Shown here: in pieces, positions 17,735 to 27,548 of the stretch | How positions within the stretch are numbered: position 1 is the stretch's first letter | Layout of the letters: each line of letters opens with the position of its first letter | NCBI GenBank assembly: GCA_024709425.1 | Contig: JANJWS010000103.1 | Span: 28,078-92,077 of the forward strand | DNA from: Thiobacillus sp. | GTDB lineage: Bacteria > Pseudomonadota > Gammaproteobacteria > Burkholderiales > Thiobacillaceae | Length of the DNA: 64,000 nucleotides | Direction of reading: 5' to 3' | Position numbers and translations under genes: made by a program | Notes under the pieces: model-generated | What the model was told of the DNA's origin: nothing | Database searches by the model: none | What the model saw: the letters and a program-made list of their open reading frames with translations, nothing else

Positions 17735-18397
17735 ATGACCCAGGACGAAATGAAGCAAGCCGTGGCACGTGCCGCGGTGGATTATGCCAAGGGCGGCATC
17801 ATCGGGGTAGGCACCGGCTCGACCGCCAATTATTTCATCGACGCGCTGGCCGAGGTGAAGGGCCGCATCGACGGCGCGGTGGCGAGTTCCGAAGCCACCG
17901 CCGCACGGCTGAAAAGCCACGGCATCCCGGTGTTCGACCTCAACAGCGTGGGCGACCTGGAAGTCTACGTCGACGGCGCCGACGAAATCACCGAGCATTT
18001 CGCCATGATCAAGGGTGGCGGTGGCGCACTGACGCGCGAGAAAATCGTCGCCGCATGCAGCAAGCAGTTCGTCTGCATCGCCGACGGCAGCAAGCTGGTC
18101 GGCGTGCTGGGCAAGTTCCCGCTGCCGGTCGAGGTGATCCCCATGGCGCGCGCCTATGTCGCGCGCGAGCTGGTGAAGCTCGGCGGGCAGCCTCGCCTGC
18201 GCGAGGGCTTCACCACCGACAACGGCAACGTCATCCTCGACGTGCACGGCATGTCCATCGTCGATCCGGTGTCGCTGGAAACCGCCATCAACCAGATCGT
18301 CGGCGTGGTGACCAATGGCCTGTTCGCGCGCCGCGGCGCCGATGTACTGTTGCTTGGCACGGAATCCGGGGTCAGGACGTACAAGAAAACGTCCTGA
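17735..18397 (+). CDS. rpiA: Ribose-5-phosphate isomerase A
   Basis: 220 aa, the normal length. It interconverts ribose-5-phosphate and ribulose-5-phosphate in the pentose phosphate pathway. Family signatures: [13 protein letters not shown] near the N-terminus, [18 protein letters not shown] with the catalytic acid-base region, and C-terminal [15 protein letters not shown]. It is monocistronic, divergent from ilvA and convergent with yacG. Its last codons are part of a 9-bp inverted repeat. Confidence 0.97.
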   Translation: MTQDEMKQAVARAAVDYAKGGIIGVGTGSTANYFIDALAEVKGRIDGAVASSEATAARLKSHGIPVFDLNSVGDLEVYVDGADEITEHFAMIKGGGGALTREKIVAACSKQFVCIADGSKLVGVLGKFPLPVEVIPMARAYVARELVKLGGQPRLREGFTTDNGNVILDVHGMSIVDPVSLETAINQIVGVVTNGLFARRGADVLLLGTESGVRTYKKTS

Positions 18398-18398
18398 C
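18371..18398. terminator. Hairpin overlapping the rpiA stop codon
   Basis: GTCAGGACG and CGTCCTGAC form perfect 9-bp arms around a 10-nt A-rich loop, ending on the rpiA TGA. No T-run follows, so an intrinsic terminator is doubtful. It may stabilise the 3' end. Confidence 0.35.
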
Positions 18399-18407
18399 GG
18401 AAAGGCA

Positions 18408-18493
18408 CTATCCGCGAAGCGCTACAAAGCATTTCCCGGCACGCAACGCTTCCCGGTTTTTCCTTCGCGCGTCGTCGCGTCCTTCGCGGATAG
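18408..18493. repeat. Inverted repeat, 12-bp arms, between convergent genes
   Basis: CTATCCGCGAAG (18408-18419) is the exact inverse complement of CTTCGCGGATAG (18482-18493). The interior includes CCTTCGCGCGTCGTCGCGTCCTTCGCG, similar in style to the dispersed CTTCGCG-type intergenic repeats of some betaproteobacteria. It fills the gap between rpiA and yacG. It could be a dispersed repeat or a long bidirectional stem-loop. Confidence 0.5.
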
Positions 18494-18499
18494 AAAAGC

Positions 18500-18688
18500 C
18501 TACTGCCGGGGTTCGTCTTCGGGCTGCTGTTCCTGCGCAGGCACGCGGTATTTCTCGTCCGCCCACTGCCCCAGGTCGATCAGTTTGCAGCGCTCGCTGC
18601 AGAAGGGCTTCCAGCGGCTCTCTGCCGTCCACGGCACGGCCATGCCACAGATCGGACAACTGACGACGGGCGGCGCAGCGGGTTTCAC
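18500..18688 (-). CDS. yacG: DNA gyrase inhibitor YacG (zinc ribbon)
   Basis: 62 aa from a GTG at 18688 overlapping the zapD stop as GTGA; the longer track ORF is out-of-frame zapD sequence. The Cys pairs are SCPICGM and FCSERC, followed by [16 protein letters not shown], closely matching E. coli YacG (65 aa). YacG binds GyrB and inhibits DNA gyrase. The order coaE-zapD-yacG matches enterobacteria and betaproteobacteria. Confidence 0.93.
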   Translation of the reverse strand: MKPAAPPVVSCPICGMAVPWTAESRWKPFCSERCKLIDLGQWADEKYRVPAQEQQPEDEPRQ

Positions 18689-19440
18689 AGGGTGCAGAAC
18701 GTCAACTCGAAATCGATCGATTGCTCGGTGCAGGTGCGCGTCTGCCCGGGTGCCGCCTGGACGAAGCGGATGTTGAGCGCGTACTTGTTGGCGGAGATTT
18801 CCGGCACACACGGCAGGTCGTCGGCCAGCGCCACCCGGATCAGCAGCGGGTTGCGCGACTCGAGCATGCGCTGGTAGCTGCCGTTCACCGCGTGCTGTAT
18901 CTCGGGCTGCCCACTGTCCCGCAGCAGACCGAGCACGATGCCGACTGCCGCGCGAATCGGACCGAACGGCCGCAACCAGTCCAGCAGCTGCTGCCCGCGC
19001 TCGCCGGCGGGGCGATGCAGCCAGTGATGGTAGGCGGGCAGATCGAATTCGCACATGCCGCCGGGAATCGTAGCGCGCTGCTTGATCGCCATGAGCCAAT
19101 CATCGTCACGCAGGTGCTGGCCGACCTTGCCCGGCAACCGGTGGATGCCCTGGTGCGCCGAATCGATCGCCGTCAGCACCTGCTCCAGCGTGTTCGCCTC
19201 GACATGGGGATTGCCACGCAGAGCCGTCAGAACGGCCTTCTGCCGGTCGAGTTCCTGCAACAAATCTGATTTGAGATCAGCCCGCGCGGCAACTTCCGCG
19301 ATTTCGAACAGCGTCAGCAGCGCGGCATGGTGTGCAGGCGGCGCGGCCGATCCGGCAAAGGCATCGAACCGGTCGAACAGATCTTCCAGCCGCAGCAGGG
19401 TGCGGATGCGTTCGCTCAGAGGATATTCGTAATGGATCAC
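18685..19440 (-). CDS. zapD: Cell division protein ZapD
   Basis: 251 aa if started at GTG 19440 ([22 protein letters not shown]), which is where ZapD homologs begin. The track start at 19500 is TTG and adds 20 unrelated residues. ZapD (YacF) is a cytoplasmic dimer that binds the FtsZ C-terminus and bundles FtsZ filaments. It lies between coaE (56 bp) and yacG (4-bp overlap). I see no strong ribosome binding site before the GTG, so the exact start is less sure than the identity. Confidence 0.92.
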   Translation of the reverse strand: MIHYEYPLSERIRTLLRLEDLFDRFDAFAGSAAPPAHHAALLTLFEIAEVAARADLKSDLLQELDRQKAVLTALRGNPHVEANTLEQVLTAIDSAHQGIHRLPGKVGQHLRDDDWLMAIKQRATIPGGMCEFDLPAYHHWLHRPAGERGQQLLDWLRPFGPIRAAVGIVLGLLRDSGQPEIQHAVNGSYQRMLESRNPLLIRVALADDLPCVPEISANKYALNIRFVQAAPGQTRTCTEQSIDFELTFCTL

Positions 19441-19496
19441 GCCGTGCTGCGCTGGCTGCAAGGGATCAGGCGATTGTCGCCGATCCGGACCGAAAA

Positions 19497-20105
19497 TCAA
19501 GAGACTGTGGCGGAAAGTTCGAGATACCTGCGGTGCAGGGCCGCCACCTGCGCGGGCAGCACCTCGGGTGAAGCAGCGTTGTCGATCACATCGTCCGCCA
19601 ACCCGAGACGCTCGGCACGGCTCGCCTGCGCCGCCAGGATCGCCACAGCCTCGTCACGCGCAAGGCCGTTGCGTGCCATCACCCGCTCGATCTGCACGTG
19701 CTCGGGGCAATCGACAACCAGCACACGATCCAGCAGATCGCCATACGCGCCCCCCGTCTCCGCGAGCAGCGGAATCACCACCAGCGCATATGGGCCCTTC
19801 ACACGCCCGAGTGCGGCTTCGGTTTCGCGTCGGATGCCCGGATGCAGGATGGCTTCGAGTCGGCGCCTTGCCACCGCATCGTTGAACACCCGCCGGCGCA
19901 GCGCGGCACGGTCGAGTGTCCCGTCGGCCTGCATGACGGACTCCCCGAAGCTGGCACGGATGGCGTCGAGTGCCGGCTGGCCCGGACGGGTCAAATCCCG
20001 CGCGATGACATCGGTGTCGATCACCGGTATGCCTTGCCTGGCGAACAATCCGGCCACGGTGGACTTCCCGGAACCGATACCACCAGTAAGCCCCACCACG
20101 AACAT
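19497..20105 (-). CDS. coaE: Dephospho-CoA kinase
   Basis: 202 aa, ATG start. It phosphorylates the ribose 3'-OH of dephospho-CoA, the last step of CoA synthesis. The P-loop [12 protein letters not shown] and the substrate region [14 protein letters not shown] are present, with the lid [11 protein letters not shown]. Its start overlaps the pilD stop (TGATG), so it is translationally coupled to the pilus assembly genes, a common proteobacterial arrangement. Confidence 0.96.
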   Translation of the reverse strand: MFVVGLTGGIGSGKSTVAGLFARQGIPVIDTDVIARDLTRPGQPALDAIRASFGESVMQADGTLDRAALRRRVFNDAVARRRLEAILHPGIRRETEAALGRVKGPYALVVIPLLAETGGAYGDLLDRVLVVDCPEHVQIERVMARNGLARDEAVAILAAQASRAERLGLADDVIDNAASPEVLPAQVAALHRRYLELSATVS

Positions 20106-20956
20106 CAGAACTGGGCGAGGTAGGCCTGGGTCAGATCCGCGCCGAAGAACAGTGCGACCAGACCACCTCCTGCAAGATAGGGCCCGAAGGGAATCGGCAC
20201 GCGGCGGTCATGTTTGACCAGCACGATCATCGCCACGCCGATGGCGGCCCCGACCACTGACGACAACAGGATCGTGACGGGCAACAGCTGCCACCCCAGC
20301 CAGGCCCCAAGGGCGGCAAGCAGCTTGAAATCGCCAAAGCCCATGCCCTCCTTGCCGGTGGCGAGCTTGAACAGCCAGTACACCGACCACAGGACCAGAT
20401 AGCCCGCCATCGCACCGATCACCGCGTCCGGCAGGCTGGCGAAGTGGCCGTGCAGATTGAACAGCAGGCCCAGCCACAGGAGCGGCAGGGTGATCGAATC
20501 CGGCAGCAGGGTGGTATCGAGATCGATGAAGGCAAGTGCCACCAGTGCCCACACCAGCAGGAGGGCGCCGACGATCTGCATGCTCATCCCCCACTTCCAG
20601 GCGACCGCCGCCGAAAGCAAGGCCGTCAGCAGTTCCACCAGCGGGTAGCGGGCACTGATCCGCGCGCCGCAGTCCGCGCAGCGTCCACGCAGCCACAGCC
20701 AGGACAGCAATGGGATATTTTCCAGCGCAGTGATCGCGTGCCCGCAGTGCGGACATGCCGAACGAGGCGTCCAAAGGTTGTAACGCGGCGCACCCGGCAT
20801 CGCTTCGCCACGCAGTTCGGCGCACTGCATCTGCCAGTCGACCTCCATCATCTTCGGCAAGCGATGGATGACGACATTGAGGAAGCTGCCGATCAGGAGA
20901 CCGAACACGAAGACCAGCCCCACAAAGAGGGCTGGTTCGACTTGCAGCAGCGCCAT
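20105..20956 (-). CDS. pilD: Type IV prepilin peptidase / N-methyltransferase
   Basis: 283 aa, polytopic inner-membrane aspartyl protease. It removes prepilin leader peptides and N-methylates the new N-terminus. The N-terminal cytoplasmic loop has two CxxC pairs (CPHCGH and CADCGA). The catalytic Asp residues are in FIDLDTTLLPD and GFGDFKLLAALG. About eight hydrophobic segments are visible. It overlaps pilC upstream and coaE downstream by one base each (TGATG). Confidence 0.96.
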   Translation of the reverse strand: MALLQVEPALFVGLVFVFGLLIGSFLNVVIHRLPKMMEVDWQMQCAELRGEAMPGAPRYNLWTPRSACPHCGHAITALENIPLLSWLWLRGRCADCGARISARYPLVELLTALLSAAVAWKWGMSMQIVGALLLVWALVALAFIDLDTTLLPDSITLPLLWLGLLFNLHGHFASLPDAVIGAMAGYLVLWSVYWLFKLATGKEGMGFGDFKLLAALGAWLGWQLLPVTILLSSVVGAAIGVAMIVLVKHDRRVPIPFGPYLAGGGLVALFFGADLTQAYLAQF

Positions 20957-22179
20957 CAGACAGCTTGGCCCATCTTGAAGATCGGCAGATACATGGCAAT
21001 CACCATGCCACCGATCAGCGTGCCCAGTACCACCATGATGATCGGTTCCATCAGACTGGACAGGGCCTCAACCGCATCGTCCACCTCTGCCTCGTAGAAG
21101 TCCGCCACCTTGCCGAGCATGGAATCGAGCGAGCCCGACTCCTCGCCGATGGAGGCCATCTGCAGCACCATGTTGGGAAACAGACCCGAGTTCTGCATCG
21201 CCGCCGTCAGCGCGGTGCCGGTGGATACCTCGCCACGGATCTTGCTGGTCGCTTCCACGAACACCTGGTTGCCCGACGCGCCACCCACTGAATCGAGTGC
21301 CTCGACGAGCGGCACACCGGCGGCGAACATGGTCGAAAGGGTGCGTGTCCAGCGCGCAATAGTCGCCTTTTCGATCACGGGACCGAAGATCGGCAGCTTC
21401 AGCATGACCCGGTCCATGACCATCTGCACCTTGCGCGAACGCCTCCAGGCTTGCAAGAATGCATAGATGCCGCCACCAATCATGCCGAAGATCGCCCACC
21501 ACCATTGGACGAAGAAATCGGAAATCGCCATCACCACCAATGTCGGCCCCGGCAGGTCGGCGCCAAAGCTGGTGAAGAGCTCCTTGAACGCCGGGATGAC
21601 GAAAATCATGATGATCGCGGTGATGATGAAGGCCACCACGATAATGGACACTGGATAGAACAGCGCCGACTTGATCTTGCTCTTGATGGCGAGGATTTTT
21701 TCCTTGTACACCGCCAGGCGCTCCAGCACGCCTTCGAGGATACCGGCCGCCTCACCCGCGCCAACAAGGTTGCAGAACAGGGTATCGAAGTACAGCGGAT
21801 GGCGCCCGAAGGCCTGGGTGAGGCTGCTGCCCTTCTCGATGTCGGCCTTGATCTCCAGCAGCAGGCGCTGCATCGACGGGTTGGAATGGCCGCGCGCGAC
21901 GATTTCGAAGGACTGTAGCAGCGGCACGCCGGCCTTCATCATGGTGGCAAGCTGGCGGGTGAACAGGGTGACGTCCTTGTCGGTGATGCGCTTGCTCCCG
22001 CCACCGAAGAGGCTGCTCTGCTTCTTCACCTTGGTGACGGTGATGCCCTGCTTGCGCAGCTGGGCGTTGACCACGGCCTCGCCGCCCGCGGACATCTGGC
22101 CCTTCACCTTCTTGCCACGCTTGTCCATGCCTTCCCAGAGGAAGGTCGCCTCCTTGACTGCCTTTGCCGCTGTAGCCAT
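20956..22179 (-). CDS. pilC: Type IV pilus inner-membrane platform protein PilC
   Basis: 407 aa, ATG start, the usual size. Two T2SSF domains, each ending in hydrophobic segments (VSIIVVAFIITAIIMIFVIPAF; IIMVVLGTLIGGMVIAMYLPIF), with typical TRQLATMMKAGVPLLQS and GEAAGILEGVLERLA motifs. PilC anchors the assembly motor PilB to the growing pilus. It lies 12 bp after pilB and is coupled to pilD. Confidence 0.97.
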   Translation of the reverse strand: MATAAKAVKEATFLWEGMDKRGKKVKGQMSAGGEAVVNAQLRKQGITVTKVKKQSSLFGGGSKRITDKDVTLFTRQLATMMKAGVPLLQSFEIVARGHSNPSMQRLLLEIKADIEKGSSLTQAFGRHPLYFDTLFCNLVGAGEAAGILEGVLERLAVYKEKILAIKSKIKSALFYPVSIIVVAFIITAIIMIFVIPAFKELFTSFGADLPGPTLVVMAISDFFVQWWWAIFGMIGGGIYAFLQAWRRSRKVQMVMDRVMLKLPIFGPVIEKATIARWTRTLSTMFAAGVPLVEALDSVGGASGNQVFVEATSKIRGEVSTGTALTAAMQNSGLFPNMVLQMASIGEESGSLDSMLGKVADFYEAEVDDAVEALSSLMEPIIMVVLGTLIGGMVIAMYLPIFKMGQAV

Positions 22180-22191
22180 ACGGGTTTTCCC

Positions 22192-23904
22192 TTACATGTT
22201 GGTGACGGCCTCGACCTCTTCCAGCGAGGTGAGACCGGCTTTTACCTTGAGCAGGCCCGCCTGCCGGAGGTCCAGCACGCCCTCCCGCCTGGCCTGGTCG
22301 GCAATATCGGCCTCGTTGCCGCCCTTGAGGATGATGCGCGTCATGGCATCGGTGATCGGCATCACCTGGTAGATACCGACCCGCCCCTTGTAGCCCGTGC
22401 CGTTGCATATTTCACAACCCACAGCCTTGTAGGGCTGCCACGTACCGTCCAGCTGGTCCGCAGTAAAACCGGCCGCCAGCAGCGCTTCTTCCGGGATGTC
22501 GGCGGGCTGTTTGCAGGAACACAGGCGCCGCCCGAGACGCTGCGCGGTGATGAGAATGACCGAAGAGGCGACGTTGAATGGGGCGACGCCCATGTTCAGC
22601 AGTCGGGTAAGTGTTCCCGGCGCATCGTTGGTATGCAGCGTCGACATCACCATGTGACCGGTCTGCGCTGCCTTGATCGCGATGTCGGCCGTTTCGAGAT
22701 CGCGAATTTCGCCAACCATGATGACATCCGGATCCTGCCGCAGGAAGGATCTCAGTGCGGCCGAAAAGGTGAGGCCCGCCTTGTCGTTGACGTTGACCTG
22801 GTTGATCCCGGGCAGCTGGATTTCTGCCGGATCTTCCGCGGTCGAGATGTTGACGTCGGGCTTATTGAGGATGTTGAGGCAGGTGTAGAGCGAAACCGTC
22901 TTGCCGGAGCCGGTCGGGCCGGTCACCAGCACCATGCCATAGGGGCGCTGCACGGCACTCAGCAGCAACTCCTTTTGCCACGCTTCGTAACCCAGCGCCT
23001 CGATGCCCAATTGGGCACTGGTAGGGTCCAGGATACGCATGACGATCTTTTCACCGTACAGCGTCGGCAACGTGCTGACCCGAAAATCAATGGCGCGGCT
23101 CTTCGACAGCACAAGCTTCATGCGGCCGTCCTGCGGCACCCGCTTTTCCGAAATATCCAGACGCGACAGCACCTTGATGCGCGACGCCACCTTGTCCTTG
23201 ATCGCCATTGGCGGCTGGGCCACCTCGAACAGGATGCCGTCACGGCGGTATCGAATGCGGTAGTATTTCTCGTAGGGTTCGAAGTGGATGTCGGACGCCC
23301 CCTGGTTGATGGCGTCAAGCATGATCTTCTGCAGATAGCGCACCACCGGGGCGTCATCGATATCGATGCCACCCGCGTCCGGCTGGGAGTCCGCGGCCTC
23401 CTCGTCGCTGAAGTCGAGGTTGAGGTCCTCGGCGTTCATCACGGCCATCGTGTTGTCCGCCGCCTCGACCAACCGGTCGATCAGCTTGCCGAGCTTGTCG
23501 TCCTCGACCACCACCGGCTCCACCGCTTGGCCAGTCTGGAACTTGACTTCATCCAGCGCCTGCAGATGGGTCGGGTCGGAGGTTGCTACATAAAGCTTGC
23601 TGCCGCGCTGGTAGAGCGCGATGACCCGCCGCTTCTGCACGAACTTCGCATCGAGCAGACCCTGTGGCAGACTCTCCGGGTCCATCGCCCCGAGATCCAG
23701 ATAGGGAAAGCCGAAGGACCCGGCGGCGAATTCGGCGATTTGGTCCGCCTTGAAACGCCGCCCCTTGAGGAGTTCGGTCACGAACGAATCGCCCGCCTGA
23801 GAAGCGCGTTTCCACACGCCCTCCGCGTCTTCCTCGGAAAGCCAACCCCGGTTGACCATGGCGCGCGCCAGGCCGGTTAGATTGATATTCGTCACTGCAG
23901 CCAT
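22192..23904 (-). CDS. pilB: Type IV pilus assembly ATPase PilB
   Basis: 570 aa from ATG 23904 (MAAVTNINLTGLARAMV); the track ORF adds 61 residues from the out-of-frame corC end. The N-terminal MshEN/T2SSE_N domain is followed by the hexameric ATPase core: Walker A GPTGSGKTVSLYTCL, Asp box EDPAEIQLPGINQ, Walker B GEIRDLETADIA, a His box (TLHTNDAPGTLTRL), and a tetracysteine zinc site (CSCK ... CEICNGTGYKGR). It powers pilus extension. No pilT or pilin gene is in the window. Confidence 0.96.
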   Translation of the reverse strand: MAAVTNINLTGLARAMVNRGWLSEEDAEGVWKRASQAGDSFVTELLKGRRFKADQIAEFAAGSFGFPYLDLGAMDPESLPQGLLDAKFVQKRRVIALYQRGSKLYVATSDPTHLQALDEVKFQTGQAVEPVVVEDDKLGKLIDRLVEAADNTMAVMNAEDLNLDFSDEEAADSQPDAGGIDIDDAPVVRYLQKIMLDAINQGASDIHFEPYEKYYRIRYRRDGILFEVAQPPMAIKDKVASRIKVLSRLDISEKRVPQDGRMKLVLSKSRAIDFRVSTLPTLYGEKIVMRILDPTSAQLGIEALGYEAWQKELLLSAVQRPYGMVLVTGPTGSGKTVSLYTCLNILNKPDVNISTAEDPAEIQLPGINQVNVNDKAGLTFSAALRSFLRQDPDVIMVGEIRDLETADIAIKAAQTGHMVMSTLHTNDAPGTLTRLLNMGVAPFNVASSVILITAQRLGRRLCSCKQPADIPEEALLAAGFTADQLDGTWQPYKAVGCEICNGTGYKGRVGIYQVMPITDAMTRIILKGGNEADIADQARREGVLDLRQAGLLKVKAGLTSLEEVEAVTNM

Positions 23905-23980
23905 GTTGATCCAACCCTGTTCTGCTTTGGATGCCCCCCGTTCGGGACGGGGATCAGAGCCCTTAACGGCGATATTTCGA

Positions 23981-25279
23981 CTAAGTTGAGGTCTCTCCGG
24001 ACAACACTTCCTGAGACGCCGGCACGTAGATACGCGCGATGCGCACCGCACGATCCTGGGTCTGCACGATTTCCACCGGGATCTCACCCAGTTTGAGGCT
24101 CACGCCCGCCTCGGGAATATCCTCGAACTGCTCCAGCAGGAGGCCATTGAGCGTCTTCGGACCGTCAACCGGAAAATCCAGTCCCAGCTTGCGGTTCAAC
24201 TGGCGCAACGGTACCGACCCTTCCACCAGCCAGCTACCGTCTTCGTCCTGTCGCAGGTAGCCCATGTCCGCCGGCGCCTGCGTGGTGAACTCGCCGACCA
24301 TCTCCTCCAGCAGATCCTCCAGCGTCACCAGGCCCTGCAGTTCGCCGTATTCGTCCACCACGAGCGCCAGACGCCGGCGGCTGCGCTGGAAATTGCGCAG
24401 CTGGGTGAACAGCGGGGTGCCGGCCGGGACAAAATAGGGAACCTCCAGATTTTCCTTCAGCGTCGCAATATCGAGTTCCTCGCCGGCAAGCGTGTGCAGG
24501 ACGCGTCGAATGTGCAACACACCCAGCAGATGATCCGCGGAACCTTCGACCACCACCAGCCGGGTATGGTGACTCGTGGCGATCTGCTGGCGCAGGCGCT
24601 CGGGGTCGTCCTCGATGTCGATCATCTCGATCTGGCTGCGCGGGGTCATCACGTCGTCGACCGTCAGATCTTCCAGGTCGAGCAGGTTGGTCAGGATGCG
24701 ATGGTGTTCGTGCGGCAATCTTCCGGAGGATTCCAGCACGATGGTGCGCAATTCCTCGAGACCCAGGCTCACCCCCTGCCCGGCCTCGGGTGGCTTGATA
24801 TGCAGCACCCTGAGGATGCCCTGTACGAACAGGTTGACGAACCAGACGACGGGATACGCCAGCTTCAGCATCGGCATCAGCACGAATCCCGCCGGATACG
24901 CGACCCGCTCGGGAAACGATGCCCCGATCACCTTGGGCGTAACCTCGCTGAACACCAGGATCAGGAACGTCAGCAGCAGGGTCGCCAATGAAAGTGCGAC
25001 GTCCGAATCACCAAACAGACGGATGGAGATGATCGTTGCCAGCGTCGCCGCCGCGATATTGACCAGATTGTTGCCGAGCAGGATGACGCCCAGAAGCTTG
25101 TCGGTCTGGTTCAGCAGGGCCAGCGTGATGATCGCCCCGCGCTGACCCTGCTCGGCGGCGTGCCGCAGGCGGTAGCGGTTGATCGCCATCATTGCGGTCT
25201 CGGACGCTGAAAAGCACGCCGACAGGAACAGCAGGCCCGCGAGCATGCCGAACAAGGTGCCGATGGACAAGGATTCCAC
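23981..25279 (-). CDS. CNNM/CorC (HlyC)-family membrane protein
   Basis: 432 aa from GTG 25279. An N-terminal CNNM domain of four hydrophobic segments (ACFSASETAMMAINRYRL) is followed by paired CBS domains (DDVMTPRSQIEMIDIED ... LALVVDEYGELQGLVTLEDLLEEMVGE) and a C-terminal CorC_HlyC domain. The layout matches E. coli YfjD and Mg2+/Co2+ efflux-associated proteins. It lies 39 bp after the CcsA-like gene and divergent from ffh, the same neighbourhood as yfjD-ypjD-ffh in E. coli. The transported ion is not shown by sequence. Confidence 0.92.
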   Translation of the reverse strand: MESLSIGTLFGMLAGLLFLSACFSASETAMMAINRYRLRHAAEQGQRGAIITLALLNQTDKLLGVILLGNNLVNIAAATLATIISIRLFGDSDVALSLATLLLTFLILVFSEVTPKVIGASFPERVAYPAGFVLMPMLKLAYPVVWFVNLFVQGILRVLHIKPPEAGQGVSLGLEELRTIVLESSGRLPHEHHRILTNLLDLEDLTVDDVMTPRSQIEMIDIEDDPERLRQQIATSHHTRLVVVEGSADHLLGVLHIRRVLHTLAGEELDIATLKENLEVPYFVPAGTPLFTQLRNFQRSRRRLALVVDEYGELQGLVTLEDLLEEMVGEFTTQAPADMGYLRQDEDGSWLVEGSVPLRQLNRKLGLDFPVDGPKTLNGLLLEQFEDIPEAGVSLKLGEIPVEIVQTQDRAVRIARIYVPASQEVLSGETST

Positions 25280-25318
25280 GAGAGGTTCCCGAATTGTGCG
25301 CCCCGGACGAACGATCGT

Positions 25319-26104
25319 TCAGCGGTGGAGCAGCACCTCCAGCACGAACTGCGTGCCAAGGTAAGCCAGCAACAGCAGGGTGAATCCCGTGATCGTCCAC
25401 ACCAGTGCCGTGCGCCCGCGCCAGCCGCGGTAATGCCGTCCCAGCAGCAGGCCGCCGAACACCAGCCATGAGAGGATGCCGAACACGACCTTGTGGGAAA
25501 ACTGCAACGGAATTCCGAAAATCACTTCCGAAAAGAAGATGCCGCTGAAGAGCGCCAGTGTCAGCAGGGCAAACCCCACGCCTATGGTCCGGAACAGCAT
25601 CGCCTCCAGCGTCAACAGCGGCGGCGTGCCCTCCTGCAGCAGGCCGCCGCGGTGCAATCGTTTCTCCAGGATTGTCATCAGCACGGCATGTAGCGCGGCC
25701 ACCGTCAAGAGGCCGTAGGCGAGGAAGGCCACCACCAAATGCGCGCGCAACGCCAGCGACTGCGAGTTGGGAACGACATGCGTGGCGGAAAACGGGGCTG
25801 CGAGCAGCACCGAGACCGCCGCCAGCGCGCTGATCCAGGCCTGTGGTCGAACCAGCGGCGCACCGTAGCTCGCCAGCCAGTACACGAGTGCCGTCAACCA
25901 CACGACGGTCGACAACGAACTACCGAAGCCGAGGCGGATATCGCCCTGCCCCAGCACCATATGGAAGTTGAGTGCGCCGTGCGCCAACAGCGCCAGCGGC
26001 ATGAGTGTGCGCACCGAGCGTGCATCCGGCACGCGCCACAGGCACCAGGCCATCCAGCCATAAAGCGCGCTCACGCAGAGGATAACCAGCATCAACGGGG
26101 ACAT
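25319..26104 (-). CDS. CcsA/YpjD-type cytochrome c assembly family membrane protein
   Basis: 261 aa, ATG start, about eight hydrophobic helices, consistent with the CcmC/CcsA-like family. Conserved His residues lie in HGALNFHMVLGQ, AHLVVAFLAYGLLTVAALHAVL and FSHKVVFGILSW, typical of haem-handling sites. The E. coli counterpart by position is YpjD, beside ffh. Its role in haem export or ion transport is unsettled for this subgroup. Confidence 0.88.
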   Translation of the reverse strand: MSPLMLVILCVSALYGWMAWCLWRVPDARSVRTLMPLALLAHGALNFHMVLGQGDIRLGFGSSLSTVVWLTALVYWLASYGAPLVRPQAWISALAAVSVLLAAPFSATHVVPNSQSLALRAHLVVAFLAYGLLTVAALHAVLMTILEKRLHRGGLLQEGTPPLLTLEAMLFRTIGVGFALLTLALFSGIFFSEVIFGIPLQFSHKVVFGILSWLVFGGLLLGRHYRGWRGRTALVWTITGFTLLLLAYLGTQFVLEVLLHR

Positions 26105-26173
26105 TCGTTAAAATAGCAAGCCTGTTCAGACCGCTTCATTATCCATGCCGCCCCGGGCGGCAACAAGGAAACC

Positions 26174-27517
26174 ATGTTCGATAACCTCAGCGGGCGCCTC
26201 GCCGGCGTCGTCAAATCCCTGCGTGGCCAAGCCCGCATCACCGAAGCCAACGTGCAGGACACCCTGCGCCAGGTGCGCATGGCGCTGCTCGAGGCCGACG
26301 TTGCGCTGCCGGTGGTCAAGAGCTTCATCGATGCCGTGAAGGCCCGCGCGCTCGGCCAGGAAGTGCTCGCCAGCCTGTCGCCGGGGCAGGCGCTGATCGG
26401 CATCGTCCACGAGGAACTCACCCGCCTGATGGGCGGCGAAAACGCCGAACTCGACCTCGCCGCCGCCCCGCCCGCCGTGATCCTCATGGCCGGCCTGCAG
26501 GGTTCGGGCAAGACCACCACCAGCGGCAAGCTGGCGCGCCTCCTGAAGCAGCGCAAGAAGAAGGTGCTGCTCACCTCGGCCGACGTCTACCGCCCGGCCG
26601 CCATCGACCAACTGCGCCAGCTCGGCCACCAGCTCGGCGTCGACTTCTTCGAGGCCGGCGACACGCGCGACCCGGTAGCAATCGCGCGCGCCGCCCAGGA
26701 GCACGCGCGCCGCCAGTTCTACGACGTCCTCATCGTCGACACCGCCGGCCGGCTGGCGATCGACGAGGCGATGATGAAGGAGATCCAGGCGTTGCACGCC
26801 ACGGTCAAGCCGGTCGAGACGCTGTTCGTGGTCGACGCCATGCAGGGCCAGGACGCGGTCAACGTCGCCAAGGCCTTCAACGAGGCCCTGCCGCTCACCG
26901 GGGTGGTGCTGACCAAGCTCGACGGCGATGCCCGCGGCGGCGCTGCGCTGTCGGTGCGTCAGGTCACCGGCAAGCCGCTCAAGTTCGTCGGCGTCGGCGA
27001 AAAACCCGACGGCCTCGAACCGTTCCACCCCGAGCGCATGGCACAACGCATCCTCGGCATGGGCGATGTGCTCTCGCTGATCGAGCAGGCACAGGCCTCG
27101 GTCGATCTCGCCGAGGCGAAGAAGCTCGCCGACAAGGTCAAGAAAGGCAAGGACTTCGACCTCGAGGACTTCAAGGCGCAGATCCAGCAGATGCGGAAGA
27201 TGGGTGGGCTCTCCGCACTGCTCGACAAGCTGCCCGGGGCCGGCCAGATGGCGATCCCCGCGGGCGCCGACGAGAAGGCGATGAACCGCGTCGAGGGCAT
27301 CATCAACAGCATGACCCCGCTCGAACGGCGCAAGCCCGAGCTCATCAAGGCCAGCCGCAAGCGCCGCATCGCCGCCGGCGCCGGGGTCCAGGTGCAGGAG
27401 GTCAACAAGCTGTTGAGCCAGTTCGAGCAGGCGCAGAAGATGATGAAGCGCATGGGCAAAGGCGGGCTCGGCAAGATGATGCGTGGCATGAAGGGGATGC
27501 TGCCCGGGATGCGTTAG
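26174..27517 (+). CDS. ffh: Signal recognition particle GTPase Ffh
   Basis: 447 aa with RBS AAGGAA. The N domain is followed by the G domain: G1 GLQGSGKTTTSGKLA, DVYRPAAIDQL, G3 DTAGRL, G4 TKLDGDARGGAAL. The Met-rich M domain ends GKMMRGMKGMLPGM and binds 4.5S RNA and signal peptides. It delivers inner-membrane proteins cotranslationally to FtsY and SecYEG. It is divergent from the CcsA-like gene; TTAAAAT at 26107-26113 may be its -10 element. No 4.5S RNA gene was seen nearby. Confidence 0.97.
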   Translation: MFDNLSGRLAGVVKSLRGQARITEANVQDTLRQVRMALLEADVALPVVKSFIDAVKARALGQEVLASLSPGQALIGIVHEELTRLMGGENAELDLAAAPPAVILMAGLQGSGKTTTSGKLARLLKQRKKKVLLTSADVYRPAAIDQLRQLGHQLGVDFFEAGDTRDPVAIARAAQEHARRQFYDVLIVDTAGRLAIDEAMMKEIQALHATVKPVETLFVVDAMQGQDAVNVAKAFNEALPLTGVVLTKLDGDARGGAALSVRQVTGKPLKFVGVGEKPDGLEPFHPERMAQRILGMGDVLSLIEQAQASVDLAEAKKLADKVKKGKDFDLEDFKAQIQQMRKMGGLSALLDKLPGAGQMAIPAGADEKAMNRVEGIINSMTPLERRKPELIKASRKRRIAAGAGVQVQEVNKLLSQFEQAQKMMKRMGKGGLGKMMRGMKGMLPGMR

Positions 27518-27548
27518 GGGCCGCCACCGGGAAGCGCCTGGGTTGCGT

